Assembly: GCA_002104985.1 (NCBI GenBank)
Contig: MCGO01000154.1
Span: 25,451-89,450, forward strand
From: Rhizoclosmatium globosum
Taxonomy: Eukaryota > Chytridiomycota > Chytridiomycetes > Chytridiales > Chytriomycetaceae
DNA: 64,000 bases
Direction of reading: 5' to 3'
Shown: in pieces, positions 11,089 to 22,333 of the stretch
Numbering within the stretch: position 1 is the first letter of the stretch
Layout: every line of letters starts with the position of its first letter
The notes under the pieces: model-generated
The model's database searches: none
What the model was told of the DNA's origin: nothing
What the model saw: only the letters and a program-made list of their open reading frames with translations
Position numbers and translations under genes: made by a program

Positions 11089-11939
11089 ATGACCAAGAAA
11101 CAGTTCATCGAAGAAGTCGCCTCCGCTGCCAAGATCATTGAATCCTTCAATGGAATCCCAGCGGGAGTTCTCAGTTTCGTATTCTCCCCTTCACACTCTA
11201 TTTCCCCCATCAACGCTTACAAATCGGTTTCGTGAAATAGAGAACGCAAAGGGCATTGCTGTTCTCCACGTCTCGAAAGTCGCTGTTGGTATCAGTGAGC
11301 GTCACGGTCACGGAATCGTTGTGAGTCGTTTGCCGGAGGACGGTGCCTTGCCGGCTGCGTGGTCTGCTCCTGCTGCGATTCATACTTCTGGGTGGGGTGC
11401 TGGTGAGCAAGTTGGTATTGAGGTTGAAGACCTTGTTTTTGTGTTGGTGAGTTTCGTGGTTGATATTTGTGAGGTGTGGTTTGTTGATTGGGGTATGTTG
11501 TGGTGTAGAATACTGAGAAGGCTGTCAGTGCTTTTGCAAAGGGGCACAACTGGACTGTTGGTAAGTTTATACGATTTGTTTGGTGATGTGTTATTGAATT
11601 TGAATAGGAACTGATGTTTCGATTGCTGCGGGTCCACTTGGTGCTGCTGCCGAGTTTGATGGAACAGTTCGTGAGTTTAGTGCTATTTACACGTACAGTC
11701 ACGCCAAGGGACTTTTCGCTGGTGTCGCTGTTGTGAGTCTAAGGTTTCATTCTTGATCTGAAGCAGTCTAATGAAATGAACAGGAAATCGGGGGGATCAA
11801 CCAAAGAAGTGTGATTAACGCTGAAGCTTACGGTGTTGGAACTACTGGCGAGCAGATCTTGAATGGTGTTATTGAGAGACCTGACTGGGCTGATGTTTTG
11901 TACCAGGCTTTGAAAACCAAAGAGTTTGGTGAAGAGTAA
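11089..11939 (+). CDS. Ysc84/SYLF-domain protein
   Basis: SYLF (DUF500) proteins such as yeast Ysc84/Lsb3 and animal SH3YL1 bind phosphoinositides and actin at endocytic sites. Exons start at 11089 (MTKKQFIEEVASAAKI). The family core reads IPAGVL-K-NAKGIAVLHVSKV across an intron (donor GTTTCG, acceptor AAATAG), then GHGIVVSRL, SAPAAIHTSGWGAGEQVGIE, NTEKAVSAFAKG, SIAAGPLGAAAEFDG, YTYSHAKGLFAGVAV and INAEAYGVG. The whole protein is little more than the SYLF domain. No SH3 domain is present, unlike Ysc84 and Lsb3. TAA is at 11937-11939. Confidence 0.88.
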
Positions 11940-11999
11940 ACTTGAACTTTACTGTGAACATAGAATTGATACAAAATAAACTGCTCTTCGTATCATATT

Positions 12000-12815
12000 T
12001 TATTCCCCCTTCTTCCAAACCATCACATCCGTAACAAACACTGGTTCATATCCCATTTTGGCATACAACCCAACAACATGTTCATCTTCCGGTCTAAGTC
12101 CAACAACAGTAACACCATGAGACTCTTTCATCGCAACATTCATACAAAACCGTGTCAAAGCTTTCGCGATTCCCTTTCCCCGCGCACTTGGAACAACACC
12201 AACAGCACTCACAAACGCAGCTGAACCATGAATAGAAAGTGACGCAGTAGCAACGTGTTCAACAGACCCGTCCGTATTAGTAAACGATGCCGTGTAATGT
12301 CTCCACTGCTTTCCAGGACCAAACGGCTTCGAAGCGTACCCTTTCAAGTCCGTTTCAAATGTATCTTCATCAAACTCGCCGTCACAAAATGCGAGGACTT
12401 CCGTGTGTACCTTTGTACGCAGGTCTTCGTGTGTGATTGATTCTTTTATGGAGAGGGTGTACAGGTTGGACGGTAGTTTCAAGGCCATGATTTGCATTTT
12501 GGATGCGTTGTCTTGTTGGAGGGTGAAGCCGGAGGATGTTAGGGTGGACTTGAGGGATTCAAGGTGAGTTGGGTTGGAGGAGGTTGATGGACCGATCCAC
12601 CATGCGATTGCGGGTGAATTCGACGTGTATTCTGAGAGTAAGGTGGAGGGAGAGGTTGAAGGGTCTGTGTGGAACAGGAACGTCTTTCCACTGCCAACTT
12701 TCATGCCGTAGATTGGGTCGGATGGACTGCCAATTGTGGCTTTGGCGTAAATGGAGAAACAGTTTGCACTGCAGGTTTCAAGGTCCGAGAGTTCCTGGGC
12801 GGTGTAGGTGGTCAT
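12000..12815 (-). CDS. GNAT-family N-acetyltransferase
   Basis: An intronless 271-residue protein. The C-terminal 120 residues form a GNAT fold: the strand ASLSIHGSAAFVSAVGVVP is followed by the acetyl-CoA binding loop SARGKGIAKALT (the R-x-x-G-x-G/A motif), then helix RFCMNVAMKESHG, GLRPEDEHVVGLYAKMGYEPV and a final strand. The N-terminal half is typical of two-domain GNAT proteins and has no recognised catalytic signature. Substrate cannot be told. The gene is convergent with the Ysc84 gene, with only about 60 bp between stops. Confidence 0.85.
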   Translation of the reverse strand: MTTYTAQELSDLETCSANCFSIYAKATIGSPSDPIYGMKVGSGKTFLFHTDPSTSPSTLLSEYTSNSPAIAWWIGPSTSSNPTHLESLKSTLTSSGFTLQQDNASKMQIMALKLPSNLYTLSIKESITHEDLRTKVHTEVLAFCDGEFDEDTFETDLKGYASKPFGPGKQWRHYTASFTNTDGSVEHVATASLSIHGSAAFVSAVGVVPSARGKGIAKALTRFCMNVAMKESHGVTVVGLRPEDEHVVGLYAKMGYEPVFVTDVMVWKKGE

Positions 12816-12982
12816 TTGGCTTTGGAATTTGTGGTTGATTGATTGATGGATTGGCCTTTATATTGGACTGGTGTGGTAAAGTTACTTGTATTCGGCATTA
12901 GAGAAATTATTTACTCGTTACTTTTTATTCTTTCTAGGTCAAAAGTGCCTGATAACGAGAAAGAGGTGCTGGATTAGTCATT

Positions 12983-15486
12983 ATGTTGCGAATACCTTTA
13001 CATTACACATATTTAACAACACATGATGGATCAAAAAGGTATGCCAAAGACGTGGAGGTTGCCTTTCAAATGTATCCCCGAAAAGTGCTTGAGACAATCA
13101 GCTCACAAGTCCGCAATCGCATCAAACAGACCCGCGAAGTGACTAAGCAGCAAACTTGTGCCACTGGGCAATCAGTCGATCAAATTGTCAATAATGACCA
13201 CCCACTTTCCAATGAACATGTTCCCTGGACAGTGCATTCGGTCAAGGATGAAGCCTTACTGGCGATGCTGGACAGTCTTAAACAAGTGGATCTCGATCTG
13301 AGCGGTGCTGATGCGACACAGGTACAGACAGAAGCTTGTTGAGACGGAAAGTAGGGTTGGTGCTAATGACTTGGTGAACAGATAGCATCAATCAACGCTC
13401 TCGAGTCCCTGTCTTCATCTCCCAGAAAATACTATGTCACCGAAGCGGTAATTGCGTCCCAGGAAGAGCGAATGGCAATGGTATTTTAATTGTTTTAATA
13501 TCTATCACCAAACAACCTGAACCCATTTCTTGGATAAAAAACCAGGCGGACCCAAACCACTTCTCAACACAAGGAATATCCGTATTCCACTTCCTCCAAA
13601 TAATCCTCACCTGGCAACGAACCAACCCAGACTTCCACACCCTCACAACCGCCCAAGTATGCCACCGCCTCCTAAAACCAACTACCCAAAACTCAGGACT
13701 CTCCCTATGCGCCCAAATCCTCCTCTCCGAACCCAAAGATAACCCCTCACCCGTCATCCAACCAGCAACCTTCTTCATATCCCACACTTGGGGGACCAAC
13801 TTTTCTCAATGCGTTCAAGCAATAACGGATTTCGTCGCAGAGGAACGGCGGGACTTCCGCAACACGTATATATGGTTTGACCTTTTCGCGAATTCGCAGC
13901 ATGGTACTGCGGAGAAGGGGTTTTTGTGGTGGGAGACTGTGTTTATGAATGCTGTGAAGGGGATTGGGAGGGTTGTGCTTGTGCTTGGGGGGTTGGATGG
14001 AGGTCCGGTTGTTGGGGCGGCGGGGCCGTTGACGAGGGCGTGGTGTATCTTTGAGGTGTATGCTTGTGTGGTTACGAAGTCGGAGTTTTATGTGGCGGTT
14101 TTAAGGGTGGGGAGGGGGGAGTCGGATGAAAATGTTCGTACGGTTTTAGGGAATTCCGAGCAGTTGGTTGGGTTGTTGGAAAGGATTAAGAGTTGTGAGA
14201 GTGAAAGTTTGAATCCGGGGGATAAGGAGGCGATTTTTGAGGTTGTTACAGAAACTGTTGGGTTTGAAGCGTTGGATGAAATGGTGAAGGAGACGTTGAC
14301 GGAATGGATTGTTCGACGGTTGAGAGCAAACTTTGGCTTTTTGAGGCAGCAGCAGCAGAGTCGGTATATTATGCAGGAGGATCAGTTGAACGCGTTGAAG
14401 AATTTGTCCTTGTTTCTCGTTGCGCGTGGACGATTTGGACAAGCAAAGGAGTACTTGGATCAGTATATCATGTCGATTCAGCTATGGCGATTCATTCCTT
14501 CTGACACACCGCTTATCTTGAATACGTGGGCTCAAGTACTAAAAAGCGAGGGGTCACACGGCGAAGCGGAAGTGAAATTGGCCGAATCTGAACTGATTCG
14601 TCAAAAGCTGGGAGTTTCGGAATCACTGAGATGGCACGATTTGTTGGAAGAAATTGCATCCATAAGAACTCGCATTCTCGGAGACAAGCATTTTCTCACA
14701 CTCCGCGCGAAACTCGACTTGTGCAAGCATTACTACTCCTTTGCCGCATTTGACCAGGTGGAGATCATAGCACGGGAGTGTTTTGACGTATCAAGAAACG
14801 AATCCTTTTTGGAAGGTGATGGCCGTGCGTATAAATGGTATGCAATGGAATCCGCGCAACTGATGTATCGTGTATTCCTGGCTACACTGCGTATCAATGA
14901 AGCTAAACAGTTTCGTATCTCTGCCGACGTTGCTCGTGTCGTTGGCGATAACAAGTTTGATGAAACGAATGAAGTTGTGGTTCTTGTTGATCGTTTGATG
15001 TATTTGGGGTGGTACGGTCACGCCAAAGAGTTGACCTTGTATTTCATCGACACAGTGGAGTTTGTGAAGGTCAAACACCGGCTTACAAAGCATTTGAGCG
15101 ACGCATACTTGTATGAAGGCGAAATCGAAGATTCAAGTCGAGTTGATCAGGAATATGGGATTAAGGAAGACTACGAAATCATTAGAAGTCAGGTAGTCAA
15201 GTTTCAAAGGGAGGATCGATTGTTTCCGTGGAATCGGGGACATGAACTCAAGAGGTTGATTGAATTGAGTGGGGTCTTGTGTAAAGCTAAGGGAATTGAA
15301 GAGACTGGACTTGAATTGAAGGATGGTGCTATGCCGATGTTGGAGTATACTTTGGAAGGATGTAAGGAAGAATTTGGAGAGGTAGATTATAGGACTGGTG
15401 CTGCTGCTGCTATTCTTGCGTGGGTATACCGTAAACAAGGACGCGAGGAGGAGGCTCTCGCGTTAGAGCATAAATATCTTGGATGA
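12983..15486 (+). CDS. TIR-like domain protein with C-terminal helical (TPR-like) repeats
   Basis: Three exons joined by introns after ATQ (donor GTACAG) and after MAM (donor GTATTT) give a protein of roughly 780 residues. Near residues 210-370 there is a TIR/SEFIR-like alternation: FFISHTWGTNFSQCVQAI, YIWFDLFANSQHG, FLWWETVFMNAV, RVVLVLGG, then PLTRAWCIFEVYAC and EFYVAVL. This resembles the FISH-x-W type of TIR-related domains seen in algal and chytrid TPR proteins. The rest is alpha-helical, with units such as LNALKNLSLFLVARGRFGQAKEYLDQ that look like degenerate TPRs. I see no P-loop. The role is unknown; scaffold or NADase-type signalling are possibilities. The 5' start at 12983 is the first ATG in frame. 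Confidence 0.6.
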
Positions 15487-15617
15487 GTTTAGGGGTGAAT
15501 GTTTTAGCTGGCAGTATGTGTTAAAAAGGAATGCAGTTAATAGTAAATAAACAACAAAGTATGACGTATAATCGAGTTTCTGGAGTGCACAGATAGCCAA
15601 GAAAAGTTGCAACAGAA

Positions 15618-16581
15618 ATGACGGTTGCTGATGAGTTCAAGCCCAAGACGGGAGTGTCGTCCATCAAGCTTGCCCTTACTCAGGACATTTTCAACGAGAT
15701 TAGTTTGTTGTGAGCATTCCGATCTGGTTGAACAGGGTTGGGGGTGTATGTTGCCTATCAGTCATAAGCAGTAGTGTGTCTCTGCCCCTTAATAACCCTC
15801 CCTCTCCTTGATCTGCCACCCAACACACTCTCTCCAGACTCCCTACAATCAAACACACAGTCAAATAACCAAATCAAACCACAGAATCACACCAATCGCC
15901 CAAACATTCGCCCTCGATCTCAAACTCGAAGACCAACACATCAAACAAAAAGTCCTTCTCCTGGGCGAAACCGAATTCGCCTCTGCAACCAACATCAAAA
16001 TCGAAACATTTGCAATCCAGGATGTCGTCATGGAAATCCAGGACGGATTCATTTCCATCTCAATCGACGATGTTGACTTCAAAGTGTCCACGGACATGAC
16101 TGCGTTTGGCGGCAGTTTGGGGAAGGTGTTTTTGAAGGGGTTGGTCAATATTAGAGCGAAATTGAAGTTTGGGTTGAGTGGGAAGCATTGTACCACGGAT
16201 GTGTATGATATCACTGCGTCGTTGAGGGACTTTGATGCAGAGGTTGGCACGGGGACGGCGGGTGAAGCGATTGCACAGCTTGTAGAGACTGTGGAGTATG
16301 CGTTCAAGCCATACATTGAAGGTGCACTGCGGGACTCTATTGCGAGTGCGTTGGAGGGGGGTTTGGATAGTATGCTTGTGCGTAACTGGGATATCATTGG
16401 AGAAGTGAGTCAAGTGTTTTATAAATTGGCGGTGGAGTTTGTTGCTGTGCCTGTGATTACAAAGGAGAAGGGGGTTGTGTACGAGATTGGAGTTGATTCG
16501 TTCTGGAAGAAGGATGGACCATATGTGAAGGAGGAGCCTGTTGTTGAGCCAAAGACTAAGGAGGTGAAGGCTGTAGAGTGA
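15618..16581 (+). CDS. TULIP/BPI-like lipid-binding protein, paralogue 1
   Basis: First of four tandem paralogues. The exon starting MTVADEFKPKTGVSSIKLAL is joined by a longer intron (about 170 nt, donor GTGAGC) to ITPIAQTFALDLKLEDQ. The order of elements is shared across the family: GVSSI-L-L-QDI-EI, then (E/D)-L-L-DQ-IK-KV-LLGE, A-NI-I--F-I-DVV, DGF-S-SIDDV-FK, then a second half with LRDFDAEVG, a long amphipathic helix and LEGGLDSMLVRNWDIIGEVSQV. Long curved beta-sheets with alternating hydrophobics and two halves suggest a TULIP/BPI/SMP lipid-tube fold. That is inference from pattern, not from a decisive motif. Unlike paralogues 2-4 it has no N-terminal membrane segment. Confidence 0.55.
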
Positions 16582-16759
16582 TTCTTGTTCTGACTTTTAC
16601 AATATTATGCATTTGATTATTATTACTATTATTGAAAGTGCCAAGAATATGCTTGATGGGATGTGTGCTCTCACTGGTCAATTTGCAGAATGTGTCTCAC
16701 CCGACCCGTAAAAGTTCCCCTTAAACCTTACCTTAATCGATTAGCTTAGCCAAGGTTGA

Positions 16760-18159
16760 ATGGCCTCATACGAAACATCGCTCGCAGTTGGCGGAGTGTT
16801 TATCGGGCTTTCTGTGTTGATTATCCTCGGAGTTCTTGTGTACACCAAGGCATTCAAGCACACCGAGATTGATCTGTCGCCACAGCCAAAAGGTGTCGCT
16901 GCTCAAAACGAAGTGGAGCAGTTCCACATTGTCACAATTCCAGCCTCGGTTCAGACGCCAACTCAGGCTCCAGTTGAGAAGTCGGTTGACCAGCCAGTTG
17001 TAACTGAATCCAAGGCAAGAGAAGTCTTTGTTTTGCCTGAGTCAGAGACTGTTCAGTCGATCCAGGTGGATCCAGTGCCAGTTGAACCAGTTGCAGTTGT
17101 CCCTGTAGTACCAGTTATCTCGAATAATGTTCAAACTGGAAAGCCAACGAACCTCATTGCCACAAAGGGCGTCCCTTCAATCATTATCACCATCCAACAG
17201 GACATTCTTTCAGAAATGGCTAATCTGTGAGTCCTCCTCCATTTGATCCCACTTCCCTTGATCACAGTTACCCCTAACCACCAAACAACAAACAAACAAA
17301 AGCATCGAACCAATAACCGAATCCTCCGTCCTCGCCCTCAAAATTTCTGACCAAACAATCAAAAAGAAAGTCCCCCTCCTCGGCGAAAAACAAGTTGCTG
17401 CTGCCACAAACATCAAAGTCGATTCCTTCGACATTACAAAACTCGTGCTTGACCCGGAGGACGGATACCTCTCTGCTGTCATTGACGATATCAAATTCGA
17501 AGCGAGTTTGTTTGTCAGTGTGCTTGGTGGGAAACCTGTTTTGACGACGATTGCGGCGGATGTCGATGTCAAGGCTAAATTGAGGTTTGGGAAGACGGGG
17601 GATGGGAAGAGTGTTAAGACTGATGTGTTTGGTGAGTTTTTTTCTTCTTGGGAGTGAGTGTGAACGTAGCGAACCATGTTGTTTCGTGCTGTACAGTGGG
17701 GACTCACTGGAACCTCTGCCCTTCGGAAACCATCCAACAACACTAAATAACAACCATAAAACCAAAAAAGAATGCGACGTTGAACTCCGAAACTTTGACG
17801 CGAAAATCGACGTAAGCCTTGGAAAACACCTTCTCGACCACGCGCTCGACCTCATTGAAAACACTCTCCGTGGAACACTCCAAAACCAACTCAACCAGAC
17901 CTTTGAAACCAGTTTGGAACAGGGTATGGATTCGGCGTTGGCGAGGAACTGGGACTTTGTCGGGTCAGTTTCTAGAGTTAGTTATGTTCTTGGAGTTGAG
18001 TTTTTGGAGGATCCTGTTGTGAGTCATAGTGAAGGGATTTGCTTTGTGTTGGGGATTGATGCTCAGTTTACGGTTTCGGAAAAGAAGGTTGAGGAGGCTG
18101 GTACTACAGAGACTGGGAAGAAGGATGCTGATGAAATTGTTGTTGCTACAGCAGCGTAA
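16760..18159 (+). CDS. Membrane-anchored TULIP/BPI-like protein, paralogue 2
   Basis: Three exons. Exon 1 (16760-17226) encodes a TM anchor (GGVFIGLSVLIILGVLVYT), a Val/Pro-rich linker of about 110 residues and GVPSIIITIQQDILSEMANL. Exon 2 has PITESSVLALKISDQTIKKK, VPLLGEKQVAAATNIKV and DGYLSAVIDDIKFEA. Exon 3 (17771-18159) has VELRNFDAKIDVSLGKHLLD, a helix, LEQGMDSALARNWDFVGSVS and VLGVEFLEDPVV. The layout (single TM, linker, then lipid-tube-like domain) is what one expects of a membrane-contact-site lipid carrier, but no partner domain is seen. Exon 3 and its 3' flank have been copied to 22334-22781. Confidence 0.6.
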
Positions 18160-18571
18160 ATTTCCTTTCGATTTTTAAAAATGTGTTTGATATAGAATCT
18201 CATAAAAAGAATATTAGCTATGATTTTATGGCTGTGTTGTCAAAAATATAATTCAAACAGTTCAAGTAGTAGTCACGGAGTGCACTGCCTCGTTTCTGTT
18301 GGCGATCGTGGTCCAAGTATTAAATAAGATGTCACCTTCGCTAGTTTTGACTAAAATGCGTAAGTAAACACCGCGGCATTAAAAATTCTTGAACAATGCG
18401 CATTTATAGAATGTCTCTTTCAATGCGCATAATTTACTGTCATATCGAGTTCACATTCGCTTCTACACCAAATCAACGACTCTCATAATTATACCTATCT
18501 GAGTTTGGACCTAATACTCTTGTTAAGAGCTTATACTTTTATTTTAACTTTTCTTCCAAAATGGAAACGAA
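18160..18571. other. Intergenic region between convergent genes
   Basis: The first 65 bp after the paralogue 2 stop are the part duplicated at 22719-22781. The remainder is AT-rich, with no coding region, RNA gene or repeat that I can recognise. Confidence 0.4.
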
Positions 18572-19235
18572 CTAATTGTCGTCAGCAGGATTGTAGGGTG
18601 GTCTATAGTTTCGTCGGAATTCGGCAGACATAATATCCCAAACAGGCGTACCATAAGGAGTATCCACTAGATGTAAATAAAAGAAAGGTTAGAGACATTC
18701 TGCCTTGTAACACAGGGATATATATGTAATGCAGGGATATAAAATAGGGAATAACTCACAAGCGACCAAGTTGCCATCATTTTGAAAACAGAGGGCATAA
18801 GCTACATGACAATTAGCAGTCCAGAATGCTTGGCCATATTCGTTACGAAGGGACACATTTCCATCCATATCGAAGCTGAGACTGAATTCCCCATTGCAAA
18901 AATTCCCATAAAATGTGACGAAGGTTCCTCCAATGTTAACAAAACACAAAAAACACAGTGAACTAAGTAAATCATTATCTTTGTCAAACGAAGCTTACAT
19001 TTTTGGGGTATATCGTGCGTCAGTTGTTGAGCGAACTCATCTCTCTATTGATAGAATCGCCTGTTTCGAAACAGATTCTGTCGTTTCCATAAGATGGTAA
19101 AGAGGATTTGGAACAGGTAGAGCATAGTTTGGCTCTTTTTTGGTGTGTTTTGTGACACTTCATATATATATTTGAGACTGAGTCTTGCTGTGTTCTGCTT
19201 GGTGATCGGAGCACTGCCCCGGAATGCTCTGCCAC
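18572..19235 (-). CDS. Bulb-type (mannose-binding-like) lectin domain protein, structure uncertain
   Basis: Minus-strand exons carry the repeated bulb-lectin pattern. An upstream exon has NDRICFETGDSINREMSSLN, similar to the family's G-D-x-L-x-x-G-x-x-L-x-S-x-N. The next has NCHVAYALCFQNDGNLVA preceded by FSLSFDMDGNVSLRNEYGQA. The last has DTPYGTPVWDIMSAEFRRN, ending at the TAG at 18572-18574. The intron between NLVA and DTPYG is clear (donor GTGAGT, acceptor CATCTAG). The family's sugar-site consensus Q-x-D-x-N-x-V-x-Y is only partly kept (QNDGNLVAL), so sugar binding may be weak. The 5' exon order is not resolved, and one short splice near 19020 has to be assumed. No signal peptide is visible. 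Confidence 0.5.
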
Positions 19236-19353
19236 TATATTTAAGTCTAATTATTGTCAATAGAAGAATGAGATTACATAATTAAATGAGATAGGTACAC
19301 AAAAGTGGATAAATTAAAAAGCTTGATAAGAAAACTCATTCTGACACCAACCA

Positions 19354-20489
19354 ATGCGGTTATCGACAGTACTGATCGCCACAGCCGCCACAGGTCTTGC
19401 CGTGTACTACTATGTGCTGAAGCCACGATGGACCGAAGTGGAAGCATCGATCAAAGCGAGAAAGAGCAGAAAGACACTGTCAAAGTCGCAGCATCTGTTG
19501 GCCTCAAAGGGAATTCCATCGATTTCTCTTGTTTTAGAACAAGATATTCTGAGTGAGATTGCGAACTTGTGAGTACCCATGCCTAGTATTCTAGTAGGAG
19601 AGCAGGGAGATCAGGCTAAACAAGCATCCTATTATCCTCTCAAATGCAGAATCAAACCAATCACCGAATCATCCGTGCTCCAACTAAAACTCAGCGACCA
19701 ATCCATCAAACGAAAGCTTCCACTCGTTGGTGAAAAGCAGGTTGCCGCTGCATCCAACATCCACGTGTTATGCTTCCAGATCAAGGATGTTGTGCTTGCA
19801 ACAATGAAGGACGGTTTCTTGTTGGTCCGGATCAGTGATGTGCGCTTTGAAATCGAGATGGATATGAAGGTGATGGCGGGAAAGAATCGGGACACGGTTG
19901 TGTCTGCTGATGTCGATGTGCTTGCGAAAGTCCGCTTTGTGAAGAGTGGCGATGGGAAGAATGTGAGGACGCAGGTGTTTGGTGAGTTTTTTAGTTGCAT
20001 TTATTGGTTTATTGGTTGTTGGGAGGAATGGTGGTGGATGGCATCATGTAATACTTCATGAGATGTTTGAGTCATGCCACACTTCCTTATCATTACACTC
20101 CATGCAAGAATATTAAACTACAACTTCCATCAGATTGCACCGTCGACTTGCGAAACTTTGATGCAGACGTACACGTGAAATTCGGAAAGGAAACACTCAG
20201 TCACGCCATCGATTTGATTGAAAACGTCATGAAGGATGAAATTGAGAAAGTGCTTGCAGGGACACTCAAGACGAGTTTGGAGGAAGGTTTGGACTCTTGT
20301 TTGGTGCGGGAATGGGATTTGGTGGGACAAGTTTCGAGGGTTGGGTATACTCTTGGAGTAGAGTTCCTGAAAGATCCTGTTGTGGGAGAGGATGGAATTG
20401 AGTTTGTGCTTGGGATTGATGCCTTCTTCAAGGTTGATGACAAACCTGTCGTTCAAGAGGTTGGAGGTGTTGTTACTACCACAGCGTAA
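19354..20489 (+). CDS. Membrane-anchored TULIP/BPI-like protein, paralogue 3
   Basis: Three exons with the same phases as paralogue 2. MRLSTVLIATAATGLAVYYY is a membrane anchor, followed by a short basic linker and GIPSISLVLEQDILSEIANL. Exon 2 has PITESSVLQLKLSDQSIKRK, GEKQVAAASNIHV and DGFLLVRISDVRFEIEMD. Exon 3 has VDLRNFDADVHVKFGKE, LEEGLDSCLVREWDLVGQVS and LGVEFLKDPVV. The linker is about 90 residues shorter than in paralogue 2. The strict conservation of VGE-Q-AA-SNI and of the last exon shows selection on a shared fold. Cytosolic lipid transfer at a membrane is inferred. Confidence 0.6.
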
Positions 20490-20594
20490 ACCGTTCGAAC
20501 AAAGGGCAGGAACCATATGGATATTATTCAATAAAGCATCTCATATTTTAAAGCTTGTTTGGGAAAACTGATATTAATAACAAAAACCAACCCA

Positions 20595-21680
20595 ATGTCC
20601 CGCATCACCGCCGTGGCAGCAACCACCGCTGCTCTGGTCGTAGGCTACTACACTCTCTTCAAACAACGCCGAACAGCCGATCACTTTGTCACAAACAAAG
20701 AACGACCACACAGAACTTCCACAATCCCATCCCACCTTGAACCAAAGCACAATGCACCGTCAATCGACGTCATTCTCAAACAAGATATTCTAAGTGAAAT
20801 CGCAGAACTGTTTGAGTGTACCCTCCTCTTATGGTGATATATACTCAAAACATCACTCAGATTCAAACCAATCGCCCTTGCAACGATCCTCTCGCTTGAA
20901 ATACTCAATCTATCGCACTCGCACCGGGTTCTTGGTGTCGAGAAGGTTGTCGTTGAAGCGAAAGATGTGACTGTGCAGCAGTTTGAGTTGGATGAGTGTC
21001 GGCTTGTTGCTGAAGATGGGTATCTTGATGCGGGCATTGAGAATGTGAAGGTTTTGATTGGTTCGTAATTTGTTTTTGTTTTTGTTTGGGAGGGGCTGAC
21101 AGAAGCTTGGTTTTCTGAAATAGGAATGCAGGTTAAGGTGTGGAATGGATCTAAATGGTACCCGCTTCTTGTCGAGGCTGATGTAACTGTTCATGCGAAA
21201 GTGTATTTGACGGCGGGTGTGGGCATTGGTGCGAAAGTTGAAGGTATGTACTCGTTTATAATGGTTGTGTGCTTTACTTGACAACTATACCCAGATCCCA
21301 TCGCAGTGACTATAAGTACATTTCGAATTGACGTGCAAGTCCCACAAGATATCCTCCAACTCACGCTCGACCTCCTCGAAAACACAATCAAACAAACACT
21401 CACAAGTTCAATTCAACGTGTCATGAAGCGATCACTGGAGGATTTCTTGGATAGCGCTTTGTTGAGGGATTGGGGTCATAAAGGAAGTGTAAAGAGAGTC
21501 GGGTATTCGTTGAAGGTGCAGTTTCTTGGGAATCCTGTTGTGAGTCGGAGTGAAGGTGTCAGGCTTGTTGTTGGTGTTGATGCGGAATATTCTGTTGATG
21601 AGTCGGCGGGGAAAGATAGGAGTAAGACTATTCGGAATGAGACTGGTAAAAGATGGGAGTTGGGGACTGTTGTCGAATAG
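20595..21680 (+). CDS. Membrane-anchored TULIP/BPI-like protein, paralogue 4 (divergent)
   Basis: Four exons, one intron more than its neighbours. The start ATG at 20595 gives MSRITAVAATTAALVVGYYT, an anchor, then a linker and APSIDVILKQDILSEIAEL. The second block is diverged (LSLEILNLSHSHRVLGVEKV) and an extra intron (donor GTTCGT) splits the DGYLDAGIENVKVLI segment from GMQVKVWNGSKW. The last exon has TFRIDVQVPQDILQLTLDLL, LEDFLDSALLRDWGHKGSV and KVQFLGNPVVSRSEG. It is the most diverged of the cluster. The stop is TAG at 21678-21680. Confidence 0.55.
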
Positions 21681-21965
21681 AATATTGGTTCATTTAGAAT
21701 GTATTCTACCCCGTGCTTAACAAATTATTCCACTATTTGTTCCTGTTTACTGTTATGGAGCTGGAGAAAAGGTTCTGAATCATAATCTGGAAAATTTCTT
21801 AATGAGTTGTTGACTTTGATTGGGGTTGTTGAACAATGGTAATGAAAAAATACAACAAGAAAATGACGCGAGGAACGACGACATACGATTGGACAAGTGC
21901 ACAATGAAACAGAATTTGGGATTTAAAAGTTGCGAAATCAGTTTACTTGATAAGCTTCAACGAAA

Positions 21966-22333
21966 ATGCTTGTTATTCTTGCGCTTATACTGCCCATCCG
22001 GGCTGACACTGTAATCTGTGCGCCAGGGAATTACAGCACACCAGTAAGACAATCAAGTATTCTCTACTGTTCCTTAATCCAAATAATAGATTGGTTGCCA
22101 AACATGTAGGGAGGGTACCTTCTGCGATGGAAAGATACCGTACCCTCAAACTTGCCCTTTTGGAGTCACTACCCCCGATAAAGGAGCAACAAATGCAACT
22201 GCCTGTTCTCTGTGTGCCAATGGCTTTGTGAAGAATGAAAACCCAGGTCTAAACGAATCAATTTGTCGTGGCATCAATCAAAGTAAATGTCAACCAGGAA
22301 ATTATTCTATGGTATTTAGACTCATGATTTTAC
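21966..22333 (+). pseudogene. Truncated copy of the Cys-rich surface-protein gene
   Basis: Starts MLVILALILPIRADTVICAP like the intact gene at 23105, then has an intron (donor GTAAGA, acceptor AATAG). The second exon matches the intact gene closely: GCQTC, GTFCDGKIPYPQTCPFGVTT, ADGFVKNENPGLNESICRG and QSKCQPGNYSM. Right after the next donor the homology stops, and sequence copied from the TULIP paralogue 2 last exon begins at about 22334. The rest of the gene is missing. The upstream 190 bp (21775-21965) are also duplicated at 22910-23104, so the whole is a tandem duplication later cut by a second rearrangement. Confidence 0.75.

Noticed and set aside
11210..11702. Minus-strand open frames inside the Ysc84 gene
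   Set aside because: Antisense to clear SYLF-domain exons with consensus splice sites.
15861..16413. Minus-strand open frames opposite TULIP paralogue 1
   Set aside because: Antisense shadows; the plus strand carries the family pattern shared by four paralogues.
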